A stretch of 64,000 nt of DNA from Nocardioides mangrovicus (GTDB lineage Bacteria; Actinomycetota; Actinomycetes; Propionibacteriales; Nocardioidaceae). Each line of letters opens with the position of its first letter. Positions within the stretch are counted from its first letter, which is position 1. The stretch lies in assembly GCF_003674065.1 (NCBI RefSeq), contig NZ_RDBE01000007.1, forward strand, positions 373,972 to 437,971, given 5' to 3'. The notes beneath the pieces are model-generated. The model was not told the origin of the DNA. It saw only the letters and a list, made by a program, of their open reading frames with translations, and searched no databases. Shown here in pieces: positions 49,593 to 58,229 of this stretch. A program made the position numbers and the translations under genes.

Positions 49593-50198
49593 GTCCTGAG
49601 AAATGTCGAGGCCAACGTGGCGATCGAGGTCGTGCAGCTGGGCCGCGAGGCGCTGAGCCTGCGCTCGATCGCCCGACAGCGTGGCGTGAGTCCGGCGACA
49701 CTGGTGCGGCGGTGGGGCTCGGTGGATCAGATGTTCGACGCCATCCTCATTCGGATGCTGGCCCGGTAGGTGCAGGTCACGACGCGCCAGTGGCGGATCG
49801 CCCGGCTCGATCCGCAGCTCGGTCTGGCCGGACTGGTGGGGATGCTGCCGGACATCGCCAGGCCTTGTGACGACGAGTACTGCATCGAGCCACACGTGTC
49901 CGTCGTCGACCTCGCTCACATCAGCGTCTTCCTCGACCTGGCGCGCCAGCGTCCCCGCAGCGAGGAGATCGTGCTGGAGGTCCGTGCGGAGGAGCGTGCA
50001 CTGGTGGCGGAGTCGCTGGGCGAGCTGATCGGGCGTGCCGCGAGCCGGGCGGAGGTCGACGCCGTCTCCTGCGTGCTCGACGGCCTGCGACGCCGGCTGA
50101 TCGACGTGCACGCGCCGATGCCGCTGCCCGAGGCCATCGAGTGCCTGCAACGCGTGGTCGACTCGCTCCGGACGAGCGCCGGCGCCGTGGCGGCGTGA
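49593..50198 (+). pseudogene. TetR-family regulator broken by an in-frame amber codon
   Basis: One frame from 49593 to 50198 encodes a 201-codon TetR-like protein, the usual family length. Residues about 8-55 are a TetR HTH (VVQLGREALSLRSIARQRGVSPATLVRRWGSVDQMFDAILI). A TAG at 49767-49769 then interrupts the frame, and the helical ligand domain continues in the same frame to 50198. No good ribosome site precedes the HTH part (first GTG 49593 or 49617). A GTG directly after the TAG could start the C-terminal half alone. This looks like a recent nonsense mutation. The two palindromic repeats upstream were probably its operators. Confidence 0.78.
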
Positions 50199-50199
50199 G

Positions 50200-51081
50200 T
50201 CAGCCGGCGGCAGAGCGGGACGCCAGCGCACGCCTGCGCCGCAGCACCAGCCACACCGGCCCACCCACCAGCGCGGCCACCGCCGCGAAGGGGAGCACGG
50301 CCCCGACCCCGGTGAACAGGCCGGCCAGGAACAGTCCCAGCGCGTGCCAGCCGTGGCTCAGCCCCGCCCAGAAACCGGCCGGCCGCGCGTCGTGCTGCGT
50401 CGGCGGGGCGGAGGTCCGGGTCAAGGTAACCGTGATCGTCGACAGCGAGGTCTGGTCGGCCAGGTAGGCCTGTTGCTGCAGCAGCGAGTCCAGCTCGGCC
50501 TGCCGGCGGGTGATCTCCTTCTCCAGCGCCAGCACCTCGCTCAGACCACCCGCGCGCCCGAGCAGGTCCTCGACCCGGGTCAGTCCCACCCGCTGGGCCT
50601 TCACCCGCTGTGCGGTGTCGATGACCTGGGTCGTGACGTCGTCGCTGGTGCGGTCGGAGTCGCGGACGCCGGGCACCGCGGCGAGGTCGTGCATGGCTGC
50701 GCCGAACTCGGCCGACGGCACCCGCACCACCAGTCGCAGCTGGGAGAGGTCGCCGTGGCGGTCGGTGCCGGACCGCTCGTCGGCGACGACGCCGTGGTGC
50801 GCCGCCACCACGCGGTCGACCTGGTCTCGCGGCCGCTCCAGCTGCCGGGCCGTCACTCGCACGGTGCCGGTGCTCACCACCTGGCGCTGCATGACGGCCG
50901 GGTCCGTTCGGACGGAGGCCGATCCTGCCGCCGATCCTGGCGCGACCTCGCTGCGGGCCGAGGTGCCCCCAGCGTCCGATGCCGAGGAGTTCTGCGTTAG
51001 CCCGGCCGAGCCCCCGCAGCCGGACAGCAGGCCGACCAGGCAGAGCAGGGCGACGAGGGGCAGCACCGTGACGCGTCTCAT
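50200..51081 (-). CDS. DUF4349 lipoprotein with C-terminal membrane helix
   Basis: This 293-residue envelope protein has a lipoprotein signal (LLCLVGLLSGC) and a DUF4349 domain (about 65-230: a beta region, then a coiled-coil EVLALEKEITRRQAELDSLLQQQAYL). One or two hydrophobic helices close to the C-terminus (about 250-280) and a basic tail follow. DUF4349 proteins are of unknown function. The ATG at 51081 starts the signal peptide. It ends one base from the stop of the broken TetR gene and is divergent from cgoX over 56 bp. Confidence 0.83.
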   Translation of the reverse strand: MRRVTVLPLVALLCLVGLLSGCGGSAGLTQNSSASDAGGTSARSEVAPGSAAGSASVRTDPAVMQRQVVSTGTVRVTARQLERPRDQVDRVVAAHHGVVADERSGTDRHGDLSQLRLVVRVPSAEFGAAMHDLAAVPGVRDSDRTSDDVTTQVIDTAQRVKAQRVGLTRVEDLLGRAGGLSEVLALEKEITRRQAELDSLLQQQAYLADQTSLSTITVTLTRTSAPPTQHDARPAGFWAGLSHGWHALGLFLAGLFTGVGAVLPFAAVAALVGGPVWLVLRRRRALASRSAAG

Positions 51082-51137
51082 GCGGCTGGGACGTCGCCGG
51101 GCTGGGTCCGGTTCCCGCGCCGCGAGAGACTGACGGG

Positions 51138-52454
51138 GTGGCACGCATCGTGGTGGTCGGAGGCGGCATCGCCGGCGTCGCCGCCGCCCATCGGGTCACG
51201 ACGCTGGCTCCCGACGCCGAGGTGGTGCTGCTGGAGGGCTCGCCTCGGCTAGGCGGCAAGCTGGCGCTGGCCGAGGTCGGCGGGCTGGTGGTCGACACCG
51301 GCGCCGAGGCCCTGCTGCAGCGTCGGCCCGAGGCGGTCGACCTCGCCCGTGCGGTCGGCCTGAGCGACGACCTGGTGGAGCCGGCGACGATCAGCGCGTC
51401 GCTGTGGTCGCGCGGGGAGCTCTCATCGTTGCCTCGCACCCTGATGGGCATCCCGACGGACGGCGACGACGACGGCCGCCCGGTCGTGCTCGACGCGGAC
51501 GTCAGCGTCGGCGACCTGGTGGCCGCGCACCTGGGTGAGGACGTCGTGCAGCGGCTGGTCGAGCCGATGCTGGGCGGCGTCTACGCCGGGCACGCCCACC
51601 AGATCTCCACGCGCGCGGCCGTGCCGCAGCTGGTGAGGCACCTCGACGGCACCCGGACCCTGACCGAGGCGGCCGCCGCCGCGATGACGCCCAGCGGTGC
51701 GGGGGGCCCGGTCTTCGCGGGCATCCGCGGGGGAGTGGGCCGGCTGCCGCTGGCGGTCGCGGCCGACCTGTCGGTCGAGACCGATGCCGTGGTGCGCGAG
51801 CTGCACCGCACGCCGACGGGCTTCGAGCTGGTCGTGGGTCCCACCCGCGCCGAGCGCCGCGTCGAGGCCGACGCCGTCGTGCTGGCCACCCCGGCGCGGC
51901 CCACCGCTCGGCTGCTGGCCGACGTCGCCGCCACGGCCGCCGCGGAGCTGGCCGAGATCGAGTACGCCTCCATGGCGGTGGTCACCCTGGCGGTGCGTGA
52001 CCTGCCGGCGACCACCGGCTCGGGGTTCCTGGTGCCACCGGTGGAGGGGCGCACGGTGAAGGGCGCCACCTACTCGTTCGCCAAGTGGGGTTGGGTCGGC
52101 GAGCACGACCTCACCGTGCTGCGCTGCTCGATCGGCCGCCACCGCGAGGAGCAGGTGCTTCAGCGCGATGACGACGAGGTCGTGGCGCTGGCAGCGGCCG
52201 ATCTGTCCGACGCACTCGGGGGCCCGGTCGTCCCGGTCGACTCCCACGTGCAGCGCTGGGGCGGCGGTCTGCCGCAGTACGCGGTCGGTCACGTCGAGCG
52301 GGTGGCACGGATCCGCGCCGACGTGGAGCGCGTGCCCGGGCTGGCGGTCTGCGGTGCGGCGTACGACGGGGTGGGGGTGCCGGCCGCGATCGGCACCGCC
52401 TTGGCTGCGGCCGAGCGAGTCGTCAGTTCACTGGATGGGAGAATCGGGTCGTGA
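51138..52454 (+). CDS. cgoX: Coproporphyrinogen III oxidase (HemG/HemY-type, CgoX)
   Basis: This 438-residue FAD enzyme carries the N-terminal dinucleotide fold [15 protein letters not shown] and the family motifs [19 protein letters not shown] and [12 protein letters not shown]. In actinobacteria this protein oxidises coproporphyrinogen III to coproporphyrin III in the coproporphyrin-dependent heme pathway; many databases still call it HemG or HemY. It starts with GTG and overlaps hemQ by four bases (GTGA). Confidence 0.92.
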   Translation: MARIVVVGGGIAGVAAAHRVTTLAPDAEVVLLEGSPRLGGKLALAEVGGLVVDTGAEALLQRRPEAVDLARAVGLSDDLVEPATISASLWSRGELSSLPRTLMGIPTDGDDDGRPVVLDADVSVGDLVAAHLGEDVVQRLVEPMLGGVYAGHAHQISTRAAVPQLVRHLDGTRTLTEAAAAAMTPSGAGGPVFAGIRGGVGRLPLAVAADLSVETDAVVRELHRTPTGFELVVGPTRAERRVEADAVVLATPARPTARLLADVAATAAAELAEIEYASMAVVTLAVRDLPATTGSGFLVPPVEGRTVKGATYSFAKWGWVGEHDLTVLRCSIGRHREEQVLQRDDDEVVALAAADLSDALGGPVVPVDSHVQRWGGGLPQYAVGHVERVARIRADVERVPGLAVCGAAYDGVGVPAAIGTALAAAERVVSSLDGRIGS

Positions 52455-53140
52455 CGAAGAAGGCCAACGAGATCAACGCCAGCATCCGCTACACGATGTG
52501 GTCGGTGTTCCGGCTGCGCGACGTGATCGGCGACGGCGACCGGACCGCGGAGACCTCCGAGCTGGAGAAGTTCCTGGCCGGGCTGGCCGAGGCCGACGTG
52601 GTGGTGCGCGGCCTCTACGACGTCTCCGGGCTGCGCGCCGACGCCGACGTGATGGTCTGGTGGCACGCCGCGACGTCCGATGAGCTGCAGGACGCCTACA
52701 ACGCGCTGCGCCGCACGGCCTTCGGCCGGCGGTTGGACCCGGTCTGGTCGCAGCTCGCGCTCCACCGCCCGGCGGAGTTCAACAAGAGCCACGTGCCGGC
52801 GTTCCTGGCCGACGAGGAAGCACGTGCGTACGTGTGCGTCTACCCGTTCGTGCGCTCCTACGAGTGGTACCTCCTCGAGGACGGCGAGCGGCGCCGGATG
52901 CTGGCCGAGCACGGCATGATGGCGCGCGACTTCGCCGACGTCCGCGCCAACACCGTGGCCTCCTTCGCGCTGGGCGACTACGAGTGGCTGCTGGCCTTCG
53001 AGGCCGACGAGCTGCACCGCATCGTCGACCTGATGCGCCACCTGCGCGGCTCCGACGCCCGCCGCCACGTGCGCGAGGAGCTCCCGTTCTACACCGGCCG
53101 CCGGCTCTCGGCCGGGGAGCTCGTGGCCCTCCTGCCATGA
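52451..53140 (+). CDS. hemQ: Coproheme decarboxylase HemQ
   Basis: This 229-residue chlorite-dismutase-superfamily protein uses hydrogen peroxide to turn coproheme into heme b. Its sequence ([37 protein letters not shown], ...[12 protein letters not shown]) is that of actinobacterial HemQ/ChdC, not true chlorite dismutase; the Tyr in RSYEWYLL is the conserved catalytic region. It overlaps cgoX and the HAD gene by four bases each, so the three genes form one tightly coupled operon. The ferrochelatase gene is not in the window. Confidence 0.94.
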   Translation: MTKKANEINASIRYTMWSVFRLRDVIGDGDRTAETSELEKFLAGLAEADVVVRGLYDVSGLRADADVMVWWHAATSDELQDAYNALRRTAFGRRLDPVWSQLALHRPAEFNKSHVPAFLADEEARAYVCVYPFVRSYEWYLLEDGERRRMLAEHGMMARDFADVRANTVASFALGDYEWLLAFEADELHRIVDLMRHLRGSDARRHVREELPFYTGRRLSAGELVALLP

Positions 53141-53808
53141 GCCTGCTGATGCTGGACCTGGACGACACCCTCGTCGTCCGCGAGCCGGTGCTGCGCGCCT
53201 GGGGCGAGCGGCTGATCGAGCGCCACTCGCTCCGCGTGGACCTCGACGGGCTCGTCGAGCTCGAGGGCGGCGGACTGCGCGATCGCCACGAGGTCTACGA
53301 CGACCTCGTCGCCGCCGGGTTCCCTGGCAGCTTCGACGATTTCACCGACGCCCAGGACGACGTCGCTCGCGGGTATCGGCTCACCGACGAGACCCGGCAG
53401 GCGCTCGAGCAGGCGCGCGCCGCCGGCTGGACGCTCGCGGTGGTCACCAACGGCTTCGTCCGGCGCCAGGAGATGAAGCTGCGCGGCAGCGGTCTGTACG
53501 AAATGGTCGACGCGGTGTGCATCTCCGAGGAGGTGGGCGTCCGCAAGCCCGACCCGCTGATCTTCGCCACCGCCGCCGCGCGGGCAGGTGCGACGTTGGA
53601 GGGAGCGTGGATGGTCGGCGACAACGTCGACGCCGACATCCTCGGCGCCCACCGCGCCGGCGTCCGCTCCGTGCAGCTGCCCTGCCAGGACCACCGGCTG
53701 GAGTTCACCTCCGGCGCGCAGGCCGACCTGCAGGCCGCCGACGTCGCCGACGCGGTGGCTCAGATCCTCACGCTTGAGCGGGCTCCAGCGTCATCGCGAT
53801 CGAGTTGA
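53137..53808 (+). CDS. HAD-family phosphatase
   Basis: This 223-residue HAD hydrolase has motif I LDLDDTLV with nucleophile and acid Asp, motif II VVTNG, the motif III Lys in [10 protein letters not shown], and motif [15 protein letters not shown]. It is a cap-I subfamily phosphatase of the YjjG/Gph kind; the substrate is unknown. It is translationally coupled to hemQ (ATGA), although no role in heme synthesis is known. Its last 41 bp overlap the msrB gene from the other strand. Confidence 0.87.
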   Translation: MSLLMLDLDDTLVVREPVLRAWGERLIERHSLRVDLDGLVELEGGGLRDRHEVYDDLVAAGFPGSFDDFTDAQDDVARGYRLTDETRQALEQARAAGWTLAVVTNGFVRRQEMKLRGSGLYEMVDAVCISEEVGVRKPDPLIFATAAARAGATLEGAWMVGDNVDADILGAHRAGVRSVQLPCQDHRLEFTSGAQADLQAADVADAVAQILTLERAPASSRSS

Positions 53809-54223
53809 TGCAGTAGCGCTGCCCGGTGGGCGTGCCGTAGCCGTCGTCGAAGACGTGGCCCAGGTGCGAACCGCAGTTGGAGCAGCGCACCTCGACGCGC
53901 TTCATGCCCAGCGTGTTGTCCTCGATGTACTGCACCCGGTCCTCGGCCAGCGGGGCGTAGAAGCTCGGCCAGCCGCAGCCGGAGTGGAACTTCGTCTCGG
54001 AGCGGAACAGCTCGGCGTCGCAGGCCTTGCAGCGGTAGACGCCGACCGTCTCGGTGTCGGTGTACTCGCCGACGAACGCCCGCTCGGTGCCCGCCTGGCG
54101 CAGCACCTGGTACTCGGCCGGGGAGAGCTCCTCGCGCCACTGCTCCTCGGACTTCTCGACCTGGTAGGTGCCGGCTGGCGCGTCGCCGGGGCCCTCGTGC
54201 TTGCTCTTGAACATGTGGCTCAC
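53768..54223 (-). CDS. msrB: Peptide-methionine (R)-S-oxide reductase
   Basis: This 151-residue MsrB repairs oxidised methionine in proteins. Two CxxC zinc motifs (CKAC and CSNC) and the catalytic Cys in [11 protein letters not shown] are present, as is the substrate pocket GCGWPSF. It is a stand-alone B-type enzyme, cytoplasmic. The GTG at 54223 or the ATG at 54214 could be the start; neither has a strong ribosome site. MsrB near hemQ is frequent in actinobacteria and fits peroxide exposure. An inverted repeat stands just upstream. Confidence 0.94.
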   Translation of the reverse strand: MSHMFKSKHEGPGDAPAGTYQVEKSEEQWREELSPAEYQVLRQAGTERAFVGEYTDTETVGVYRCKACDAELFRSETKFHSGCGWPSFYAPLAEDRVQYIEDNTLGMKRVEVRCSNCGSHLGHVFDDGYGTPTGQRYCINSIAMTLEPAQA

Positions 54224-54231
54224 GCTACGTC

Positions 54232-54257
54232 GAACACCCCAGGCGGCAGCGGTGTTC
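54232..54257. promoter_or_regulatory. Inverted repeat between msrB and the MDR oxidoreductase
   Basis: GAACACC (54232-54238) and GGTGTTC (54251-54257) form a perfect seven-base inverted repeat with a 12-base spacer in the 80-bp divergent promoter region. It could be an operator for either gene; no adjacent regulator gene is evident. Confidence 0.4.
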
Positions 54258-54303
54258 CAACGCGGGTGCGCTCCCCGAGGCCTGGGCTGGAAACATCCAC
54301 CTC

Positions 54304-55314
54304 ATGCAGAGCACCCAGATCCGGCTGGCCCGACGACCCGACGGCGAGCCCGACGCCGACACCTTCGAGACTGTCACCGTCGACGTCCCCGAGCCCGCCG
54401 AGGGCGAGGTGCTGCTCGCGGTGCGCTGGCTCTCCCTCGACCCGTACATGCGCGGGCGCCTGTCCACGGCGAAGTCCTACGCGGCTCCGGTGGAGATCGG
54501 CGACGTGATGGTCGGCGGCACCGTGGCCGAGGTGGTCGAGTCCCGGTCCGAGAGCTTCGCCACGGGCGACCTGGTGCTCTCCTACTCGGGTTGGCAGAGC
54601 GCCGTGGTGGCGCCTGCCGGTCAGCTGCGCAAGCTGACCGGCGACGCGCCGCCGCAGACTGCGCTGGGCGTGCTCGGCATGCCCGGTTTCACCGCGTACG
54701 CCGGGCTGCTGCAGATCGGTCGCCCGCAGCCGGGGGAGACGGTCGTCGTGGCCGCCGCGACCGGACCCGTGGGCTCGGCCGTCGGCCAGATCGCGCAGCT
54801 GCGGGGCGCTCGCGCGGTCGGGATCGCCGGCGGGCCGGCGAAGCAGGGCGCGCTGGTCCAGGAGTTCGGGTTCGACGCCGCGCTGGACCACCGGGCGCCC
54901 GACTTCGCCGAGCGGTTCGCCGAGGCGGTGCCCGGCGGCGTCGACGTCTACTTCGAGAACGTCGGCGGCGCGGTCTGGGACGTCGTGCGGCGTCACCTCA
55001 ACACCTACGCCCGCATCCCGGTGTGCGGGCTGGTGGCCGGCTACAACGCCACTGCCTCGCCCGAGGGACCGGACCGGATGCCCGGGTTGATGCGCCAGGT
55101 GCTCACCCAGAGCCTGACCGTCCGGGGGTTCATCCAGAACGAGTTCGTCGCCGAGCACTACCGCGACTTCCTGCGCGAGATGGGGGAGTGGGTCGCAACG
55201 GGGCGGGTGCGCTACCGCGAGGACGTCGTCGACGGGCTGGCGGCGGCGCCGGCCGCGTTCGCCGGCATGCTGCGCGGTCAGAACTTCGGGAAGCTGCTCG
55301 TCCGCGTCTCCTGA
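54304..55314 (+). CDS. Zinc-free NADP-dependent MDR oxidoreductase
   Basis: This 336-residue medium-chain reductase is of the leukotriene-B4-dehydrogenase/curcumin-reductase type. The opening (QIRLARRPDGEPDADTF, then RWLSLDPYMRGRL), the glycine-rich AATGPVGSAVGQIA and the ending RGQNFGKLLVRVS are diagnostic. Such enzymes reduce activated double bonds of enones with NADPH. No zinc ligands are present, as expected. It appears to be a single-gene unit divergent from msrB. Confidence 0.92.
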   Translation: MQSTQIRLARRPDGEPDADTFETVTVDVPEPAEGEVLLAVRWLSLDPYMRGRLSTAKSYAAPVEIGDVMVGGTVAEVVESRSESFATGDLVLSYSGWQSAVVAPAGQLRKLTGDAPPQTALGVLGMPGFTAYAGLLQIGRPQPGETVVVAAATGPVGSAVGQIAQLRGARAVGIAGGPAKQGALVQEFGFDAALDHRAPDFAERFAEAVPGGVDVYFENVGGAVWDVVRRHLNTYARIPVCGLVAGYNATASPEGPDRMPGLMRQVLTQSLTVRGFIQNEFVAEHYRDFLREMGEWVATGRVRYREDVVDGLAAAPAAFAGMLRGQNFGKLLVRVS

Positions 55315-55380
55315 CCAGGTTTGGTGAGGAAGGTCTCGGGCAACGTGTGATCACCGACACCTCCGGGTGGTTGTCGGCTC

Positions 55381-55400
55381 CAGTGAACATGTGTTTACTG
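55381..55400. promoter_or_regulatory. 20-bp palindrome before the reductase/desaturase operon
   Basis: CAGTGAACA and TGTTTACTG (rc CAGTAAACA, one mismatch) flank a TG centre, 23 bp before the GTG of the reductase gene. Size and AT-richness fit a TetR-type operator overlapping the promoter. No TetR gene is adjacent. Confidence 0.55.
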
Positions 55401-55423
55401 GGCGGAACTTCCAGGAGGACACC

Positions 55424-56506
55424 GTGGCGCTGACCGATCGCGTGAGCTGGACCGGCGTGCGACGCCTGGGCCGTCAGCTCACCACGCCACTGCAGCCCGA
55501 CGACTACCTGCGCCTGGTCAACCCGCTGTGGACCGCCCGGGAGCTGCGCGGCGTCGTGGAGCAGGTCGTCCCCGAGACCGACGACGCCGCCACCGTGGTG
55601 ATCCGGCCGGGCTGGGGGTGGTCCTTCGACCACCAGGCCGGCCAGTACATCGGCATCGGCATCCAGGTCGAGGGCAAGTTCCACTGGCGCTCCTACTCGC
55701 TCAGCTCGGCCCCGGAACGTTCGGGCCGGACGATCTCGATCACCGTCCGCGCGATGCCCGAGGGCTTCCTCTCCGACCACCTGGTCAACGGCGTCGCGCC
55801 GGGCACGATCATCCGACTAGCGCTGCCCAGCGGCGACTTCGTGCTGCCGAACCCGCCGCCGGCCAAGATCCTCTTCCTGGTCGGGGGCAGCGGCATCACA
55901 CCGGTCATGTCGATGCTCCGCACACTGGCCCGTCGCGACACGATGCCCGACGTCGTCCTCAGCTACTCCTCCACGGGCCCGGACCGGATGATCTTCCGCG
56001 AGGAGCTCGAACGGCTCCACGCCGAGCACGAGACGCTGCGCGTGGTGCCGCGGCACACCGACGACGAGGGACTCTTGGACCTCGACGAGCATCTCGACGA
56101 GCTGTGCCCGGACTGGCGCGAGCGCGAGGTGTGGGCCTGCGGCCCGGCGCCGATGCTCGACGCCGCCGAGGAGCACTGGCAGGCAGCCGGCCGCGAGGAC
56201 CACCTGCACCTGGAGCGGTTCAGCCTCAAGGCCTCCGGCGACGGCGGCGAGGGCGGCACCGTGACCTTCCAGAACTCCGGCAAGACCGCCGAGTGCGACG
56301 GCGCGACCAGCGTCCTGGAGGCCGGCGAGGAGGCCGGTATCGGCATGCCCTACGGCTGCCGGGCCGGCATCTGCCACACCTGCACCCTCACGTTGATCTC
56401 GGGCACCGTGCGCGACCTGCGCAACGGCGAGGAGTTCGGCGAGGGAAACGACCGCGTCCAGACCTGCGTCACCGTGCCCGTCGGTGACTGCACCTTCGAC
56501 ATCTAA
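55424..56506 (+). CDS. Ferredoxin reductase (FAD, NAD(P)H and 2Fe-2S), desaturase electron donor
   Basis: This 360-residue flavo-iron-sulfur protein passes electrons to the desaturase encoded next to it. The FAD-binding motif WRSYSLSS, the NAD(P) site LVGGSGITPVMSMLRT and a C-terminal plant-type 2Fe-2S domain are seen; the iron ligands are Cys312, Cys317, Cys320 and Cys348. AGGAGG just before the GTG at 55424 fixes the start. The order reductase-desaturase matches Rv3230c-desA3 of mycobacteria. It lies 26 bp before the desaturase gene. Confidence 0.92.
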   Translation: MALTDRVSWTGVRRLGRQLTTPLQPDDYLRLVNPLWTARELRGVVEQVVPETDDAATVVIRPGWGWSFDHQAGQYIGIGIQVEGKFHWRSYSLSSAPERSGRTISITVRAMPEGFLSDHLVNGVAPGTIIRLALPSGDFVLPNPPPAKILFLVGGSGITPVMSMLRTLARRDTMPDVVLSYSSTGPDRMIFREELERLHAEHETLRVVPRHTDDEGLLDLDEHLDELCPDWREREVWACGPAPMLDAAEEHWQAAGREDHLHLERFSLKASGDGGEGGTVTFQNSGKTAECDGATSVLEAGEEAGIGMPYGCRAGICHTCTLTLISGTVRDLRNGEEFGEGNDRVQTCVTVPVGDCTFDI

Positions 56507-56532
56507 GACCCCACCACCCGGGAGGAACCGCC

Positions 56533-57738
56533 ATGGCCATCTCCGACGTCACGGAGTACACCCACCTCACCTCCGAGGAGGTCGAGCAGCTCGGCGCCGA
56601 GCTCGACGCCATCCGGCAGCGCGTCGAGGAGAGCCGCAGCGACGACGACGCCGCCTACATCTACCGGATGATCAAGGTGCAGCGCGGCCTGGCCACCGCC
56701 GCGCGGGTGGTGATGGCGACGACGCCGTGGAGCCGGCGCACCCGCGTGCCCGGGGCGATCGTGGGCGGCACCCTGCTGGGACTGGCCAAGATCTTGGAGA
56801 ACATGGAGATCGGCCACAACGTCATGCACGGCCAGTGGGACTGGATGAACGACCCCGAGGTCCACTCCAGCAACTGGGAGTGGGACACCGCGCAGCCGGC
56901 CGAGCAGTGGAAGCACTCCCACAACTACGTGCACCACCAGTTCACCAACGTCCTCGGCTACGACGCCGACATCGGCTACGGCATCCTCCGCATGGCTCGC
57001 GAGCAGAAGTGGAACCCCGGCAATCTGGGCCAGCCGGTCTACAACGCCCTGCTCGCGGCGCTCTTCCAGTGGGGCGTCGCGTTGCACGACCTCGACCTCG
57101 AGGCGATCCGCAAGGGCACCAAGGACCCCAAGCTGATGAAGAAGCAGCTGCTGCAGATCTGGAAGAAGGGACGTCGCCAGGCCGGCAAGGACTACGTCGT
57201 CTACCCGCTGCTCTCCGGCCCACACTTCGCCACCACGGCGGCCGCGAACGCCTACGCCAACGCGATGCGCAACCTGTGGGCCTACGTCATCATCTTCTGC
57301 GGTCACTTCCCCGACGGGGCGCTGCACTTCACCGAGGAGGAGATCGAGGACGAGTCGCGCGCAGAGTGGTACCTGCGCCAGATGCTCGGCTCGGCCAACT
57401 TCGAGGGCGGACCGCTGCTGCACATCATGAGCGGCAACCTGGGCTTCCAGATCGAGCACCACCTGTTCCCCGACCTGCCCAGCAACCGCTACGCCGAGAT
57501 CGCCGTCGAGGTGAAGGCGCTGTGCCAGAAGTACGGCATCCCCTACACCATCGGCCCGCTGCACCGGCAGTACGGACAGGCGCTGCGCACCATCATGAAG
57601 CTCTCGCTGCCCAACCGCTTCACCTCCGGTCCGGACTACGACCCGACCGACGAGGTGCCGCGCGGGCGCAAGAACGACGCGCAGATGGGCCTGCGCCGCA
57701 AGGAGCTCGGCTCCTACGAGGGCCGGCGGACGGCATGA
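56533..57738 (+). CDS. Membrane acyl-CoA desaturase (DesA3-like)
   Basis: This 401-residue fatty acid desaturase probably makes the delta-9 double bond (stearoyl to oleoyl). All three His clusters are intact: His95/His99 (GHNVMHG), His130/His134/His135 (HNYVHH) and His309/His310 (QIEHH). Two hydrophobic regions flank the first clusters. GGGAGGAACC precedes the ATG. With the reductase gene upstream it forms an electron-transfer pair and probably shares the palindromic operator. A soluble extension at the end is rich in Arg and Lys. Confidence 0.93.
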   Translation: MAISDVTEYTHLTSEEVEQLGAELDAIRQRVEESRSDDDAAYIYRMIKVQRGLATAARVVMATTPWSRRTRVPGAIVGGTLLGLAKILENMEIGHNVMHGQWDWMNDPEVHSSNWEWDTAQPAEQWKHSHNYVHHQFTNVLGYDADIGYGILRMAREQKWNPGNLGQPVYNALLAALFQWGVALHDLDLEAIRKGTKDPKLMKKQLLQIWKKGRRQAGKDYVVYPLLSGPHFATTAAANAYANAMRNLWAYVIIFCGHFPDGALHFTEEEIEDESRAEWYLRQMLGSANFEGGPLLHIMSGNLGFQIEHHLFPDLPSNRYAEIAVEVKALCQKYGIPYTIGPLHRQYGQALRTIMKLSLPNRFTSGPDYDPTDEVPRGRKNDAQMGLRRKELGSYEGRRTA

Positions 57739-57748
57739 GGACGCAGTC

Positions 57749-58183
57749 GTGATCGCGACCACCGGCATCACCGAGCGCCCCCGCGACGCCGAGCTCGACG
57801 CGCCGGTGCCCTACGCCTGCGAGTTCGACGACGGCCGCGCCTCGGTGCGTCTGCTGAACAAGAAGCGGGTCACCCAGTGCGCGCTCTCGCGCATCTGCGG
57901 CGTCTGCGGCGACACCCTGGGCAACCCGGTGGCCTTCGTCGGCCCGCTCGCCGAGCTGCAGCGCGCGGCGTTCCACTTCCCGGCCGTGCACGAGTGGTGC
58001 GGCGAGACGCTGGTCCGCGCCTGCGGTCGGGCCGGCTTCGGCGTCCTGGGACAGGACCATCCGGTGGCCGACTGGGTCATGGTCACCACCGGTGGCTACG
58101 ACCACGACCGCGCCCAGGCCGAGGATCCCGACCAGCGCCCGACGTTCCGGCCGAACTCCGTGGTGGACGTCAAGGAGCTTTAG
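57749..58183 (+). CDS. Hypothetical protein with paired cysteine motifs
   Basis: This 144-residue protein matches no family I recognise. It has a Cys cluster (CALSRICGVCG) and a second pair (CGETLVRACG), which could bind zinc, and the His-containing stretch FHFPAVHEWCGE. There is no signal peptide. The GTG at 57749 is 10 bp after the desaturase stop, so it is probably the third gene of that operon. A role with the desaturase is possible but unsupported by motifs. Confidence 0.7.
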   Translation: MIATTGITERPRDAELDAPVPYACEFDDGRASVRLLNKKRVTQCALSRICGVCGDTLGNPVAFVGPLAELQRAAFHFPAVHEWCGETLVRACGRAGFGVLGQDHPVADWVMVTTGGYDHDRAQAEDPDQRPTFRPNSVVDVKEL

Positions 58184-58229
58184 CGGCTGAGCCTTGCCCT
58201 CGGCGGGCCGTGTGCCGAGAGTGGTCGAC

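Noticed and set aside
49770-50198. Independent 142-residue gene starting at the GTG after the amber codon
   Set aside because: It is in frame with an HTH region directly before the TAG, and the sum has the normal TetR length. A regulator remnant is the simpler reading, although translation restart cannot be excluded.
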